Position numbers and translations under genes: made by a program. Below are positions 12,601 to 26,200 of a stretch of 64,000 bases of DNA, in pieces (positions within the stretch are counted from its first letter, which is position 1; the number at the start of each line of letters is the position of its first letter). Below the pieces are notes generated by a model that was not told where the DNA came from, did no database searches, and saw only the letters and a program-made list of their open reading frames with translations. Source of the stretch: Struthidea cinerea (Eukaryota > Chordata > Aves > Passeriformes > Corcoracidae); NCBI GenBank assembly GCA_013397865.1, contig VZTI01004580.1:789185-853184 (forward strand). The letters are read 5' to 3'.

Positions 12601-15600
12601 AGTCACAACCTCTTACCTCTGTCGTAAACATAACAGGAGACCCCCACTGCTGCAAAGGTTGGTCAAGAAGCAGAGAAAGTTTCCCAGCTTTATTAATTAG
12701 AAGTGGTAAATTACAGACGACTCAAACTATGACTCTACTTGTGTTTAATGGAAATGCATTTAAATGTGTGTTTTACATCATCAATATAACTGTCAAAGTT
12801 GTTCAAGAATACCATGAAATATTTTGCAAACATTAATGGGACAGCATCTTCCTTTTAGTGCAATTCTCATTATGTGGCTTTTCCAGGTAACATGAAGAAC
12901 ATTTGCAATCAAAATAGGAAATAATATTTTTTTAAAAATCTAATAAATACACCTGAAATTTACTTCTCACCTCTTGCTGCATGTTGAGAGAACATATATC
13001 ACCTCTTATAGCTTTCTCTAAAAAAATGAAAAATATTACTTCAATAATGATCTAAGATTTTTAATTCAAACTAGTTCGTGTTGACACTTTAATGTAATTA
13101 TGATGAAGCATAAATAAAAGCTCACCTCTTGAAAGCTAATTTAATAATTTGAAGCAATTATCTCCATTTACATATGTATGGAATTTTCTTACACAAAATT
13201 AAAAAATAATTTTAAAGCAAACTAAAAAGTAGAATATGTTTAAGCTATGTTATATAGTTACATTATACATAGATATACTATATTATATAGTGTATTTATA
13301 TTACAAAATACTGAGGTACTGATGTTTAAAAACTTGAAAACTGAAGCAAGTATGTTCCCGTCCTCATAAATTCATGCTGGATTTAGGTTTCAGCATGGTT
13401 CAATGGGTTGAAAAGCAATAAATCAGCCCTAGAAAAATGGGTGAACATCTTAAAAGAAGAAACTATTTGAACACACTCCTTGCTCTTCAGATTTGTTTCT
13501 GACTTCAATTTTGATGATGTGCATTGCTCTCAGCCCACCTGAGCAGAAGACAGAGACTGCTGTTTAACCCTTGCTGTGCTGTGGCCTCTTCCCAAGGAAG
13601 GAGCAAAACACCCCCTAACAAAGGGAAATGATGCCCTGCTGAGGAGGCTGCAGCACTGGTGGCTGACAAATGGCTCTGAGTGGGGCAGGAGCACCCAGGG
13701 GCTGAATGAAGTAAAATGCAGAGAGAAGAGGATTTTGGCTGGAAGCCTGCCCAGTGCTTGTTTAGAGAGGCTTAAAAAAAATAATATTTTTTCAATCATT
13801 CCCAGAGACATATTGGTACAAAAATCTTTGTGCTGTTAAATCCCCACTCATTTTCAATTTTCACTATGCTGAAATTTTAGCCTTTCATACTAAATCTGTG
13901 TTTTCTCACCCTCTCTCTATTCCCAGCTATCCATGATCGATATCTGTGACGTTTTATTTCCGCTGAAGGATCTGGTTACCCCCTGCCCTGGCTGGAGATC
14001 AGCTGGGTGAAAAGGTTATGTCCCCCAGCTCAGCAATAGCTTCTCACCACCACCTCCCTGGGAAACACTGGCACACTTCCAAACCACTCCCTGCAAGCTG
14101 CTCAGCCGGCGGATCCCTAACCTGATTCAGTCAAACCCATCAGGTTCAGTTAGACCAAAATCAAAAGCACCTGCCCAGGCCAGGGAGTCGTCAACCCCAG
14201 CCCCTTCCACTGTTTCACCCCACCTTCCTACCAGAGGCCACCAGCTCCTCTGAGCTCCCACTTTAACTGAAGGTTTGGGGTTTTTAAAATACCAATAATT
14301 GCTGAGGGGTTTTTTTTAATGCAGTACAGTGAAAGAAAGAAACCAGCTCAAAATAGAAATGAGGGGAGAAGGATGGCTTCTGGGCAAAGAGTTGGAACAA
14401 GCACCCTTGCAGGCAAAGATGGGTGGCAGCTGGAGAACCTCACCCAAACCTGTCCCTGCTTCAGCAAAGCTGCAGTTTCTCTTCTAAGCCAGACTGCTCT
14501 AGGGAGCCTTGCTTTCAGCTGGTGTTTAGGGTAATGGGCTTTTCCACTTCTTGAACTGGCCAAACACAGCCTCCTCAATAAGAAATTTGAAAGGTTTTAT
14601 AGACTGCTCAGATTTCAAGAACACTAGCAATACATTCTTTCCATATAAGGGTTTTTTTTTCTCTTCACCCACAAAAAGGGATTTTAAGCCTAATACTGAA
14701 GATGCAGTGACTATTTATAAGGCAGCCTGGTCAGAACTGTAACAGCTATTTCTGTCTATAAGGTAACTGGTACATTGAGGCTGTAAAGAAGGAAAGGACT
14801 ATAGTTATCATGCAAACCCAGAGGAAAGGGATTTGGGGAAGGGAATTAATTATTTCCCCGAAATTCAAGGACAAGATAAGATATCCCTAAATCTTTAAAA
14901 GTGAAAGCTATTTAGGAAGAGTTATGACTTTGTACTTTTCCCTGGATTTTCAGTCCCTGTCAATAGTTATATTTTATTTAGTAAAATGCATTTTTAAATT
15001 TGCATTTTGTGGATTTGCAGACTGATCTGATGTTACATTCTATTAAAAACACCCCAATACAACCAAAGGCAGTGTCCAACAGCTGTCCTCCCACTACTAG
15101 CCAACAAATCGTGTTCAGCCTGGGTTATCTTCTCTGTATCTTACAGATTCACCTTTACCACCTCCACTTCTCTCAGTAACTCCTCAATATTGTCAGTCTA
15201 GGCTGCATTTATTTTGCTGCTAGCCCCAGAAAGGAGGAATCAGACTTAAATCTTTATTGTAGGTTTCCTTGCAATTTAACCCAAAATAGCAATGGGGCAT
15301 GCTTTTCTAATTAAGGCATTAATTTTACCAGGCAAACATGTGATTCTCTGATCTACACTGCAAAATATTTATAAAAATAGCAAATTCTTAGCTGCGTGAT
15401 CCATGGTCTGTGCTTGACAGACCAAAAGGGAATGGCTCTCATACTTGCCATTCCATTACTGAGCGATTTGTTACTGCTAACTTTTGTAGAGCTTTTTCCT
15501 TCTGCTGGAACCACGATATGGCAGAGCAAAGAAACAAGCAACGCTGCCAGCCCTGAGTGAGCAGGCAGAACACATTCCAGTGAAAAAAATTCCTGAAAAA

Positions 15601-16921
15601 TATAGTTAAAGCAGACGTACTTCCAAAGCTGGATCTGCACAGAATAAATGCATGGAGGTATTTCTGAGTATCCGAATAGCTATCCTGGAATAACCTCTCG
15701 TGCAGACACCGTGGCTTCATCTACACCGTGTAGGAAAAGCAGGCGTGCAGTCAGATTCACAAGCTGTCACAAGCACACAAACCTCAGTCTGCTCTCAATT
15801 TTTAAAATATGTCTTCATGTACCAAGGCAGTTTCCAGCTAGTCCAAAACTCCATTCTCCTTCATCCTTAATTCCAGTGTTAAATTTCTGACACCGTTAAA
15901 CTAATCCACCTACTCTCCCAGCTGTATTAAGGCCCCAGCTCCACTCCACAAAGTTTTCCAGACTTTGACTACTTCTTTTCAGTTTCTTTGTTATACCTCA
16001 GGTGACAACAGTTTTATTCTTGACTAACTATTATCCCAGACAGCACCTAAAAAGCAAAAAGCAACCAGGTTAAGGCTTACAAAGTCAACACAGTTATTTG
16101 GGGCTGTACTGCAGACTGTCCCCAGCTTCAAGCCACTCCTAGAGCAGCCATCTCAGTACCGTAGCGATGGTATGAAACATTCTTTTATTTTTTTAATTTA
16201 TCCAAATGAGAAGGACCCTGCTATCTTTATGCATATTAAGAAATTGCAAACAGAGCCTGCAGCAACTATGATCTCATAATGTAAAGAAACATTAGTGGGA
16301 AGCCCAAAATCAAAATGACTCTTGTGGAAATTTATAAAGACTACAGACACTGGTTCTTAGATAATTTAATAACTCTTTGTACAAAACTGAGTTAAAATAT
16401 GGGGTCATCAAAGGTTCCAGCAAAGGAGCAGTGCTTCAGAGCATTGTTTCTTTTTGTTTAACTAGGTCACTAAAAACAGTTCTTGTGAATAAGTTGGAGG
16501 ATTCTCCTTCCTTCTGAGCCAATGAATCCATTAGGAGCTAACAATGTGGGCAGGACTCTGTAGTTTTCCAGAAGATATTTTCTGAGGCCTGAAGATACTT
16601 GAGCTTGAAAGAGGTAGGCAGGTATCAAAAGGTTGTGTGGGAAGTACCACCAAGAAATCCTATTGGTTTTGGGTTTCTAGAAGGCTGCAGGAAAAGAAAG
16701 CAACTAGTGCTGCAAAATGTTTCTGTTGGGCTGCTGTTTCTTTTGACATGGCTATTATTTTGCATCAAATTCCCAACAGCACCTGTGTTTCTCCCTAGTG
16801 TGGTAGAAAGATACACTTTGATCTACCAGTAAATTGAACCCAAGCTGGTTAAAGTATATGGTTTCATTTCCATTATGGGGGAAAAAAAAATCACATTTTC
16901 TTCAGAAAGTAGAAAATTTCA
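6638..16921. other. Gene-free unique sequence, about 10 kb
   Basis: No gene recognised. It contains a T-run at 9308-9319, a strongly AT-alternating tract near 13240-13300, and GC-richer patches near 10430-10540, 12330-12520 and 14000-14250 without a readable exon. Confidence 0.5.
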
Positions 16922-16977
16922 NNNNNNNNNNNNNNNNNNNNNNNNNNNNNNNNNNNNNNNNNNNNNNNNNNNNNNNN
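16922..16977. other. Assembly gap, 56 N
   Basis: A run of 56 N is followed directly by an A-run. Translations across it are meaningless. Single N are also present at 2285 and 43424. Confidence 0.99.
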
Positions 16978-19900
16978 AAAAAAAAGGAAAATATGTGTAA
17001 CAAACTTTTCATGTGCCTCTGTTATGAAGTGGCTGTGGCTCAGCCTTGGGTCCCACTGCAGCACCAAAACCTGCACTTGCATTTAGAGATCCCACCACAA
17101 ATACAGCCCTTCTCATCAACTATTTGGTCTTACTCCAGGCAGCAGAAGGCATTCTGGAGATTTCCTTCCCCTGCGTGAGTAAAGAACGTCTCAGAATCAC
17201 TAAGAAGAGCAGATAGAAAATTGCTACAAGAGCTGAAAGTGTAATACATCACACAGCTAAGTCGGGGGAAAACGTTTGCTTCCTCTCACAAGACGTGACA
17301 AACGGGAAAACATGATACTCTCAGGAAAGTAGGCTTTGTCCATTCCCACTTTGGCACTCATAGCCCTTCTCTGCTGAGAAGATGTGTCTCTGCTGCATAA
17401 ACAGGGATTTTTAAGCTTCTGAAACAAATTGGTCCTGCAGCCCTCACTGCTTGTTGTAATAATAAAAGAAGAATAATTCCTGAGAAAAGTACAAGCTAAA
17501 CCTTTAAAAAGGAAAAGAAAATGTCCCCTTTGTTGTAGGAAAATGTCAGCCTGATGTGCAACTGAAAAAGTCAAGGCTAACAATGCTTATTGCCAAGCCT
17601 CAAAAAAGTGACTGAAATTGTGTTTTCTAGTTAGTGTCTCCACAGATGTTTACTTTGGTTTTATAATAAATGAAAAATTAACACAAAAGCTATAATTCTC
17701 CAATGCTAAATAAAACATTTCATTGGTATGTCTAATGCATTAGGATTCTGTTTAATGTAAATAAATGTATCAAAATTCGTCTGTTGCCAATAGCAGCAAC
17801 AACATAGGAAGGGAAAGCTCATACTCCTGTCACTTTACCAAGTCACTTTGCTGCTGCACTGCAATTACTGCTAATTAACAGAGGCATGACTGAGAAGAAA
17901 ATTAGGCCTCATGTCTAATGTGGATCTAAACATATTGCTGGTGCTTACCATATAAGTGTAGTTAAGAGAAACTAATTTTCTTCCTCTGTACAACCACTCT
18001 TACTAAATACATCCTTCTAAATGTCAGGCTACCTGATGAAGTAAACACAGCGTGAGTCATAAGCTACTTTAAATGCAATGCCACCATACTGAAAAAACTG
18101 GAAATGACTTCTAATTTTCCCTGTAATGACACTGAAGAGTGCATATCTGTGAGATGTCTGTCTGACACCTGAGGCAGAAGCACAGATGCAGTTTCTTATT
18201 GTCTGAAAATCATCATCCATTCAGTACTTCTTATTCTACTATCTTCCCTTAGCTTTTTTCTTCTCAAAATTCAATAAATCATATCATGAGATTTAATCAT
18301 AGCTTTCTGTATGAGTTATGAAATAATCATTGTCTGCTACGTTATTTCTCCTTGATAACTTTGTTGCATAGTAGAACTCCAGACAATGTCCTTTGCTTCA
18401 AATAGCTAATTCTTTATTAACAGAGAAACAACAGCAGCAGCCCATAATATTCCCTTTCATTACATTCCAACATCCCAGAAAGTCCTTGGTGTTTTTTGTA
18501 TTGTGAGACTCAGATAGAGAAGAAGGACAGGTCTCATGAGACTGCCAAGAAAAAAAAAAGCGGGGTGAGACAAAAGAGAAAACATTTATTACTGGAGTTT
18601 AAACCTGAAATTTAATATCATGGACTAGAAAAATTATTCCCTTCCTGAGATCAAGTTCTAGAGCTGATCCAAAGCACAGTGGCCTTCATGTTGAACAGGA
18701 AAACCAGATTAGCCCAGTACTGCTTGTTCACCTTTGCCTTCCACAAGGACAAAGAGCGTTCTCAGAGCCTGCACCTCTCCCTGGCTGGAGTTTCATCACC
18801 TCCGAAACAGCCCAGACACCTCAGAACAAGATTGGTGAAGATTGAATTCAACCACACTGCAAGCAGGTCAGCTGAAGGGAATGACCCAGTGGGGAAGCCA
18901 GCTCTAGCGCTTTCTGGGTCCCTGCATGTGCAGTCCCAGAGATGGACAGTGCAACGGCCTGAGCAGCTGCAAAACTCTGGACTTACATTTCGCATGGGAT
19001 ATCTGTGTATCATGCTAGACAAATATACTGACTGGTAAAGACAAGGCATTAGTCAGTGCATCTAGTGAAAGCGTTGCCCACAGAAAGAAGGGAAAAACAA
19101 GAACAGACCACTAAAATTTATTTACATACACTCTCCTAAAATTCATCCCAACTTTCAAGCCATTTACAACTTTGCTAATGTCTTATCTGTCTCTCCAGCT
19201 TTGTTTCTGGGTTGTTATGGCTCCCTTCTATTTCTTTGTGTTCCTGCTGTTCCTTTAACTGCTTGGTTTATGCTGGCTCATTGTACTTTTATCATTGCTG
19301 TTGCTTTTTTTTTTCTGTCAGCTTTCCAATATTCTGTGTATTTCTGACTAGTTGCCAGTGAACAACTGTATACTGTGCAAGTCAGGTGCTTTATAACATA
19401 AGAGTCCTCTGAAAAATAGTTGTGTTTCTCCACTTCCACCTGGGAAGCTCAAACTATACACAGTTCTGTTCTAGAGTAAAAGATAGGAAGCTTGAAACAT
19501 CTATTTTGCTTGAAACAAAAGACTATTTAAGGAAACACCAAAATCAGCTGATTTATAGAAATAGTTTGCATGGACAAGACAACTATATGAATTACTGTCT
19601 TTCTCCATTGCATCTCAAACGAAACATAACATATACTTTTGCGCTCCATCACCACCTTAAAATCATTTTCTGCTGCTGTAACTCCACTACCCTTAACTAA
19701 GGTAGCACTGATTCACCCTGCATGGGAGTGAAGGGATGAGGATGAAATGTTCTCTAGATTTAGCAGAAGACATTACCGTTGATCCCATTTTGCAGTGACA
19801 TCAGAAGCCAGCTGTGGTTACCCCTTGCTTGCCATCATGGAGTTAAAATACTTTGACGTTTGATAAAAAAAGACATAACCTACAGAGATGCTCTTTAAAA

Positions 19901-20228
19901 AATCTATTTGCTAAAGAGACTTGAAAGGTTTTACTGCATCAAGTGAACAGCCTTGAAAGAATCAGGGTCCTGCTCATTTCACAGCTCCCATGACACATAT
20001 GGGGACTCAAATAAAAGGTGACCATGACATACAGCAGTATGAAGTTCCAGAACTAAAACAGGACTTGTGGAGCGCTCATGTTTCAAAATACAATTTTTGT
20101 CAGTCTTGCTAAACAAATGTATATTTGCAAACTGTGGCCACACCATCTTTACATCCCATTTACTAGAACAGCATTTTATCTGTGTATACTTTAATTTTGG
20201 AAACAGATGGGGCTTCTGCTATGCTAAA

Positions 20229-20280
20229 AGTGGAGCTGGTAGTTCAACTGCTGTCAGTAGAGCTGGGTGCCAGCTCCACT
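20229..20280. repeat. 11-bp inverted repeat, 30-nt spacer
   Basis: AGTGGAGCTGG (20229-20239) pairs perfectly with CCAGCTCCACT (20270-20280). Confidence 0.85.
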
Positions 20281-23200
20281 GCTCTGTTTTGGGACTGCTT
20301 GTCTCCAAATTCAGCTCCCAGGCAGTTCTAGGCTCCCTCAGTGACAGCGTAGACTGAACTCTGAATACAGAAATTCAAGGGGAGCTGGGACAGCATTCTC
20401 CCGGGACAGCCCGTCCGTTTCAGCTGTCAAATGACAGTTGCTTGTTAGGGGAAATAACCAACAGGAGGTACTTGAAATAACATTTTCTCACAAAGAAAAC
20501 AAACAAATTAACAAACAATGAGGGTGACAAGACGGAAAGCTCATCTATTTGAGAGCAGTGAAGAAAGTCAGTCTGAATTAGTGAAGGCTCTGAACAGACA
20601 GGTGAGATACAAGGGCTGAGATGCTGTGGATTTAGAGCCAAACTTTAACAACTCTTGCAGCTGTGTTTGTGCATCTTTCTGCCACCCAGAAAATGGAAGA
20701 TAATTTATGCCTTTTACTGTTTATCTCTTAGGGTGTGCACACAGACATCTGCCTCTGGTTTTTAAATTCCACCTCACCCAGCAGTAACATCTGGATACAG
20801 TGCACACCTACAGCAGGAATGTGATCACACATTACACTCCTGGGGCAGGAACCCTGCATTTTAATTAGGATTAAAATGTTATTCCAATTTAGCATAATTA
20901 ACATTCTGGTAAGATGACCAACGGCTACTTTAATTTTGAATGTAGGTGTTCACAGAAGGACTAATGCTTTTTAATTTAATCAGTATTAAGTGCCAGTGGA
21001 GGCTGGGGGTCAGCTGCTAACAAGCCCTCAGAAATCATCACATGTAAGTACTCATAAGAAAAAGCAAGCTGCATGTGCTAGCTTAACTCCCTCATGTTAC
21101 CTGCTAAATTATGGTGTCCTATTAAAACATTTCACGTTGTCTGACAGTTAACAAAGTTATGTGAGAACCAGATTTGTGAGACACCCTCATACTGATTTCT
21201 GCTTAAGTATCTAATTAAGTGTAAACCAGCCATGAAGCCCTGGACTTCAGGATAAATAAAGGTTGAAGAAAGAAAAGTAAATATCAAATGAAAATTAAAT
21301 GCAATAAAGGGGGGTTTTATTCATTGTGGTATTTTCCCAGGTTAAGCTTTTTTGAATTTTGTAAATGGCATCATCTGTTAACTACTTAAGCCAGATAGCA
21401 ACCTCTACAGAGGCTCTATCAAAACCCAACAAAATTCTACAAAATTTTACCAGAAGAACTATGAAAAATGTACTGATACTGAAATGAAATGGAATTTTCT
21501 CCCACACTTATTATCTGCATGCAGCCAGAGAAATGGACTTAGGTGGAGGTCACCAGGACAGTTGGCACTTTTGGAAGCACATGAGTACTTTAGAAGCAAT
21601 AGTATAATTGAAAAGTTTCCCTGATGTTTTCTCAAACCATATAAATACTGCTGAAGAGTGCATCCTCCAGAAAGACAGGCTCAGCACTTCAAATCAAGGA
21701 GTGTTGGAAAGCCATCTGCTCAGCACAGGCTTGTACAATGTATAATCAGGCACCAAGATGTAGAAGGCTTTATGAAATTCAATTTCCCCACTTGTCAAGC
21801 CCATGCCAGGGCACACACCTTGGTGAAACCACCAGCTGCTCATGAGAAGATTGCTACAGCATGCCACAGCAGATACCCAGAGTAAGTAATTCAGGGTGTG
21901 CTGTCACTATTATGACTGCCTGGGGATTTTTTGAGAAAACAGTGTTGGCTTGGAAGAGATCTGCTTGTCAAAAGCCAAGCTACCCACTCAAACATGACCA
22001 TCAATTGAACAGGAACAGCATTACCAAGAGATGTTTCCTTTGCTCTAGGATGACTCATGCATAGTCCTGAGACATGAACACCCATCTCAGGTCTGAACAG
22101 ATGAACATTTTCCCTGCTCTTCTGAGGTTCTTCCTTGATTTGAATCATGGTCCTCATTGCAAGGGAGTAGGAATGAGTTGTCTCCTAGGTCAGGCATGCT
22201 GGATGGAGGTTTGTGCCCCAGGGTGTCGCTGCTGCCCTGCTGCTCCAGGAAGTTCTGTGCTCCCCTCTGCCAGCTGAGCCACTTGTGTGATGGGGTCACT
22301 GAAAACTAATTCTGCAAAACTGCTATTCAAACAATTTTCTTCTCTTTCATTAAAATTAAAAGGCAGCAACTCCACAAATATCTTGGGCAGGAGACTTCAG
22401 GCATCAGCAACATGCAGCTGAAGGTTACTGGCAGCAGCCAAGACCTCCATCCCGGACTGAAGCAGAGCTGCCACCTCCTGTGTTCAAAGATGCAAGCCCA
22501 GCCACCCAGCTCATCTGCATGAGCTTTTTCCTACTTAGCTTCCTCCTTACAGGGACTGTTTTACTTAACAGGCACAGTCAGTCAATGCTCAGCACCTCTC
22601 CATCACATCAATCAAAAGATTTTTTCTATATGAGAGTATACTTTTTCTGGCTAAATGAATATTTATTTATACATCATTAAGTGACACAGCTCAAAAAGTG
22701 GAAACAAAGGAACAAGCAAACCTAGAATTTAATAATTATTGTCACAATTTCAAGTTTTTCTAGGTCTTAGGAATGTATTTTTTATCCTTCTCAGCTTACA
22801 GCATGATCTCCAGCCTCAATCATTTACCTTGAGTTTCTGAAACCCAAGCAGGTACTAATTATGTAGGCAAATGCACCATTTTATGGTTGCTATCCATTAA
22901 TCCATTTAATTGTTCCATCACTATTCCTCCTTGATGCTCATCTCCCGCTTTCCTTCCCCAGAGCAACAGAGCTGATTTATAAAAGCCTTTCAGTTCCTAT
23001 CTGTAGCATACAAAATCCTTTAAAAAGCTAATCTCAGGTTTTGTTTCATTTGACACTAACACATTAAGCCTCTGAGAACTCTCTGTATTGTGCTGTCAGC
23101 TTACATTTTTTAGTGCTATAGGACTGAAAAGACAAAAATTAAGTGGCAAGCCAGGGCTCCCTCCATCAGCATTGGTAGGTAACTGGCTCAATCTCACCTC

Positions 23201-26200
23201 TTCAGTGCATTTATGAAGGCAGATGAACAGATTTCCCCCCTCTACAGGCCCAACTTTCATCTTCGCTGTAGCTGTAACACATCCCTGCTCTGAGGTCCCA
23301 CCAGCATTGCACGTAACTTGCAGGAACACCCCAGGCTTTTCAGTTCCAGCTGTGGGTACCAGCTCACATCAATACCAGCCACATCTTTCCCATGCTGAGG
23401 GAAACAGCAATTCTTAATGCTTCTGTCGGGCTGCAGTGTTGTTTGCTCTCAGCCAGACATAGGAGCCAGGCATATTTGCTTTTGTCACTCATGACAACAG
23501 CCTGCAGCTGATAAAAGATCGTATTTTCAGCTGGTTTTCTTCTGTTCAGACTGCTTTCACAGCACGGACACCGTGTTCCTCCCTTCTGCCTGCGCACTGG
23601 GTTCTCTATTATGTGAGACAGCAGGTGGTTCAAGCTGCCCAAGCACATTTTTGAATCTGACAGTTCATGGCCTGACATCACACACCAGTGAAACAGAGCA
23701 AACACGTGTCAGACCCTTCCACCGCAGAAAATAGAATTTTACAGAAACTTTGTGCTTGCGTAAACTCCCTGTAAGAGGTGCAGAACTCAAACTCTTTGCG
23801 GTTCATGTTTCCTTTCCAAGGGGGTGGAAGGGAAGAGATGTCTATGCTTTCATTTCAATATCTGTATTGCTTTCTCCAGGCTTTAGCAAAGCCCCAGAGG
23901 GAGAGGGGCTCCCTGTTCTGTGAGAGCAGCCCACGCACAAACTTCACACCAGCTGTGGCAGAAGGGCCTCACTGCTGAAATGCTGTAGCTCCCCAAAGAG
24001 CTTCACTTCTGGTGCAGCAGATAATGGGCTGCTGGTAATAACTTGACTTTGTTCCTGGACAGCTAAAGTAGTCTAACACTGGTCAACATTTAGTCTGCTA
24101 AAAAGTCATCTCACAAGGAGCACAGCAAATACCTTGGTCCCTGCTCAGCACAAATAAAATCAGATTAATTTCATTTGGGTGCTCAAAACTTTTCCTTGAA
24201 ATGCTGCATATGGAAACCTGGACTAGCATGCAAAAAATATCACAAGTAGAGAAGACAGATAAATGTATTTCATAATATGCATAGATCTGTATACATAATG
24301 CATACAGCAAATATATTCAAATGGCATAGATGCTCCTATAGTCAGAATATAAATCAAGAATTTTTATGATGGATTGTCCTGTGATTGCTTGAAAGTCAGC
24401 CAGTAGCTACAGGGAAGTTAAGAATAACTAATTTACAATGCATTTCTAAGTAAACTACCCATACCCACACACACATATAAATAGTCACATGCATATATAT
24501 AAAATGCCAAGAAAACGATGTATTATTATCAGCCTGTGTAACAAACTACCTGTTTTCAGATATTAACTTGAAAACTCACACAGAGCTAATAATCAGTAAG
24601 TGTATAATTCCTATATTATATTCCTTTGAGACTTTTATTTGTAGAATTTTCAGATGTATAAGCACTTGATCAGTATTTATAATATGCAAGGAAAAAAACT
24701 TTCTGTAAATATTTATGCTAGTGAAAAGAAAAAATAAAGCACTGCTCACAAGCTGGATAGTTCCTTAATGTGTTTTGAACTGCTTAAAGGAAAAAGGCTA
24801 TTCAAAAAATCATGCTCCCTGCTGCATGGAAAAATACAGGAATCTTCTGAAAATAGATCTCAGTATTATTTCCTAATCCAAAATGTATTGGGGTCTAGTC
24901 ACAGATCACATTAGTGGGTAGCTTGCTGTAACTTGCAAAAATTAGCAATCCTTTTTGTACAATGTCTCATGATGAAATGCTTGCTCTGTGCAGGAATTAA
25001 AGATGCACCAGCGGGTTTAAAACTGTATTTTAATAAAAAGAGTGCTTGGATTCTAAAACTGCTGCAACTTTTATAGAATTCATATCAAGAATAAAAAACA
25101 GTGTTATGACTAATTTTTGCTAGACTCAGTCCTTTTGTTTACACAACTTAAACTGAATAGATGTTGGTGATATTGCTGAGTGTGAAGAGGACCTTGCAAG
25201 CATTTTCACTGCATGAGAACATCACTCACTTTTGTCCTAAGTGATTTTTAGCTTCTTTTCTTATTCCATAACAGGAAATAGGGAACCTAGAGGGAAAAAT
25301 CTGTGTTAGTTGTTTCTCTAAAGAAGATATAGAGGCAGGGTCTGCTATCTCCTGTGATAGGGCAACACCTGAGCCAAGCACCATATAATTCATTCAGAGA
25401 TAATGCAGAAAATCAGGCACTTCTGGAAGGCACATTTCCTTTCATCCCGTAGCAGACAGCTTAACCAGACTGCAGAACCCTCCCTCTAAAGTGTTTACTG
25501 CTCCCCATTCCTTACAAAAGGAATTTAGGGGAGCTAGCTCTTATGCTAACTATTACAAACTATTAACCATGGTGAATCCCTAGAACTGCTGTCAAGTTTA
25601 ATGAACCTGGCTACCCATTTTCATTAGGTTCTTGTGAAGCAATAGAAAACTACTCTTAGCAACATGCTCTGAGCTGCTTTTCGGCCTCTCGGCAGTGGGT
25701 AGAAGTGAGAAGGAGCCAGCACCATCAGGGCAGCCAGTTTGCCACTGTGCTTCATGCTGTGCCCCACAGGATGGGCGTGGAGAGCCCTTTACACAACACG
25801 GCATCAACAACATTTCCATTGCATTACTGTCTGGGGAGGAATCCAGCAGAAAAGATGCACAAAAGGCCATTTATGAGCATACAGGTGAGGGCTGCTCTGG
25901 CAGACCTCGGGAAAACAGCCTGGATAAGAGTCTGAGTGGGGAGGAGAAGGCAAAGAAGCACTGAAAGACCCTGATCTCCAGCAGTGACCAGACCTAACAC
26001 TAGCCCCATCTTTCATATCTGACCAACAGATTATTTGCATAAGGCATGTTTACTTCTAGCATATATTCAGTCATTAAAAGCTCTTGATGTGACAAATATT
26101 TTCTTTCTGGTACAGCAAGATCTCCAACTGCTCAAAAGCCATTTATTACTGTTCTTTAATGTTCCTTAATAAATGCTGCATGTTTAATAGTGCCAGTGAT

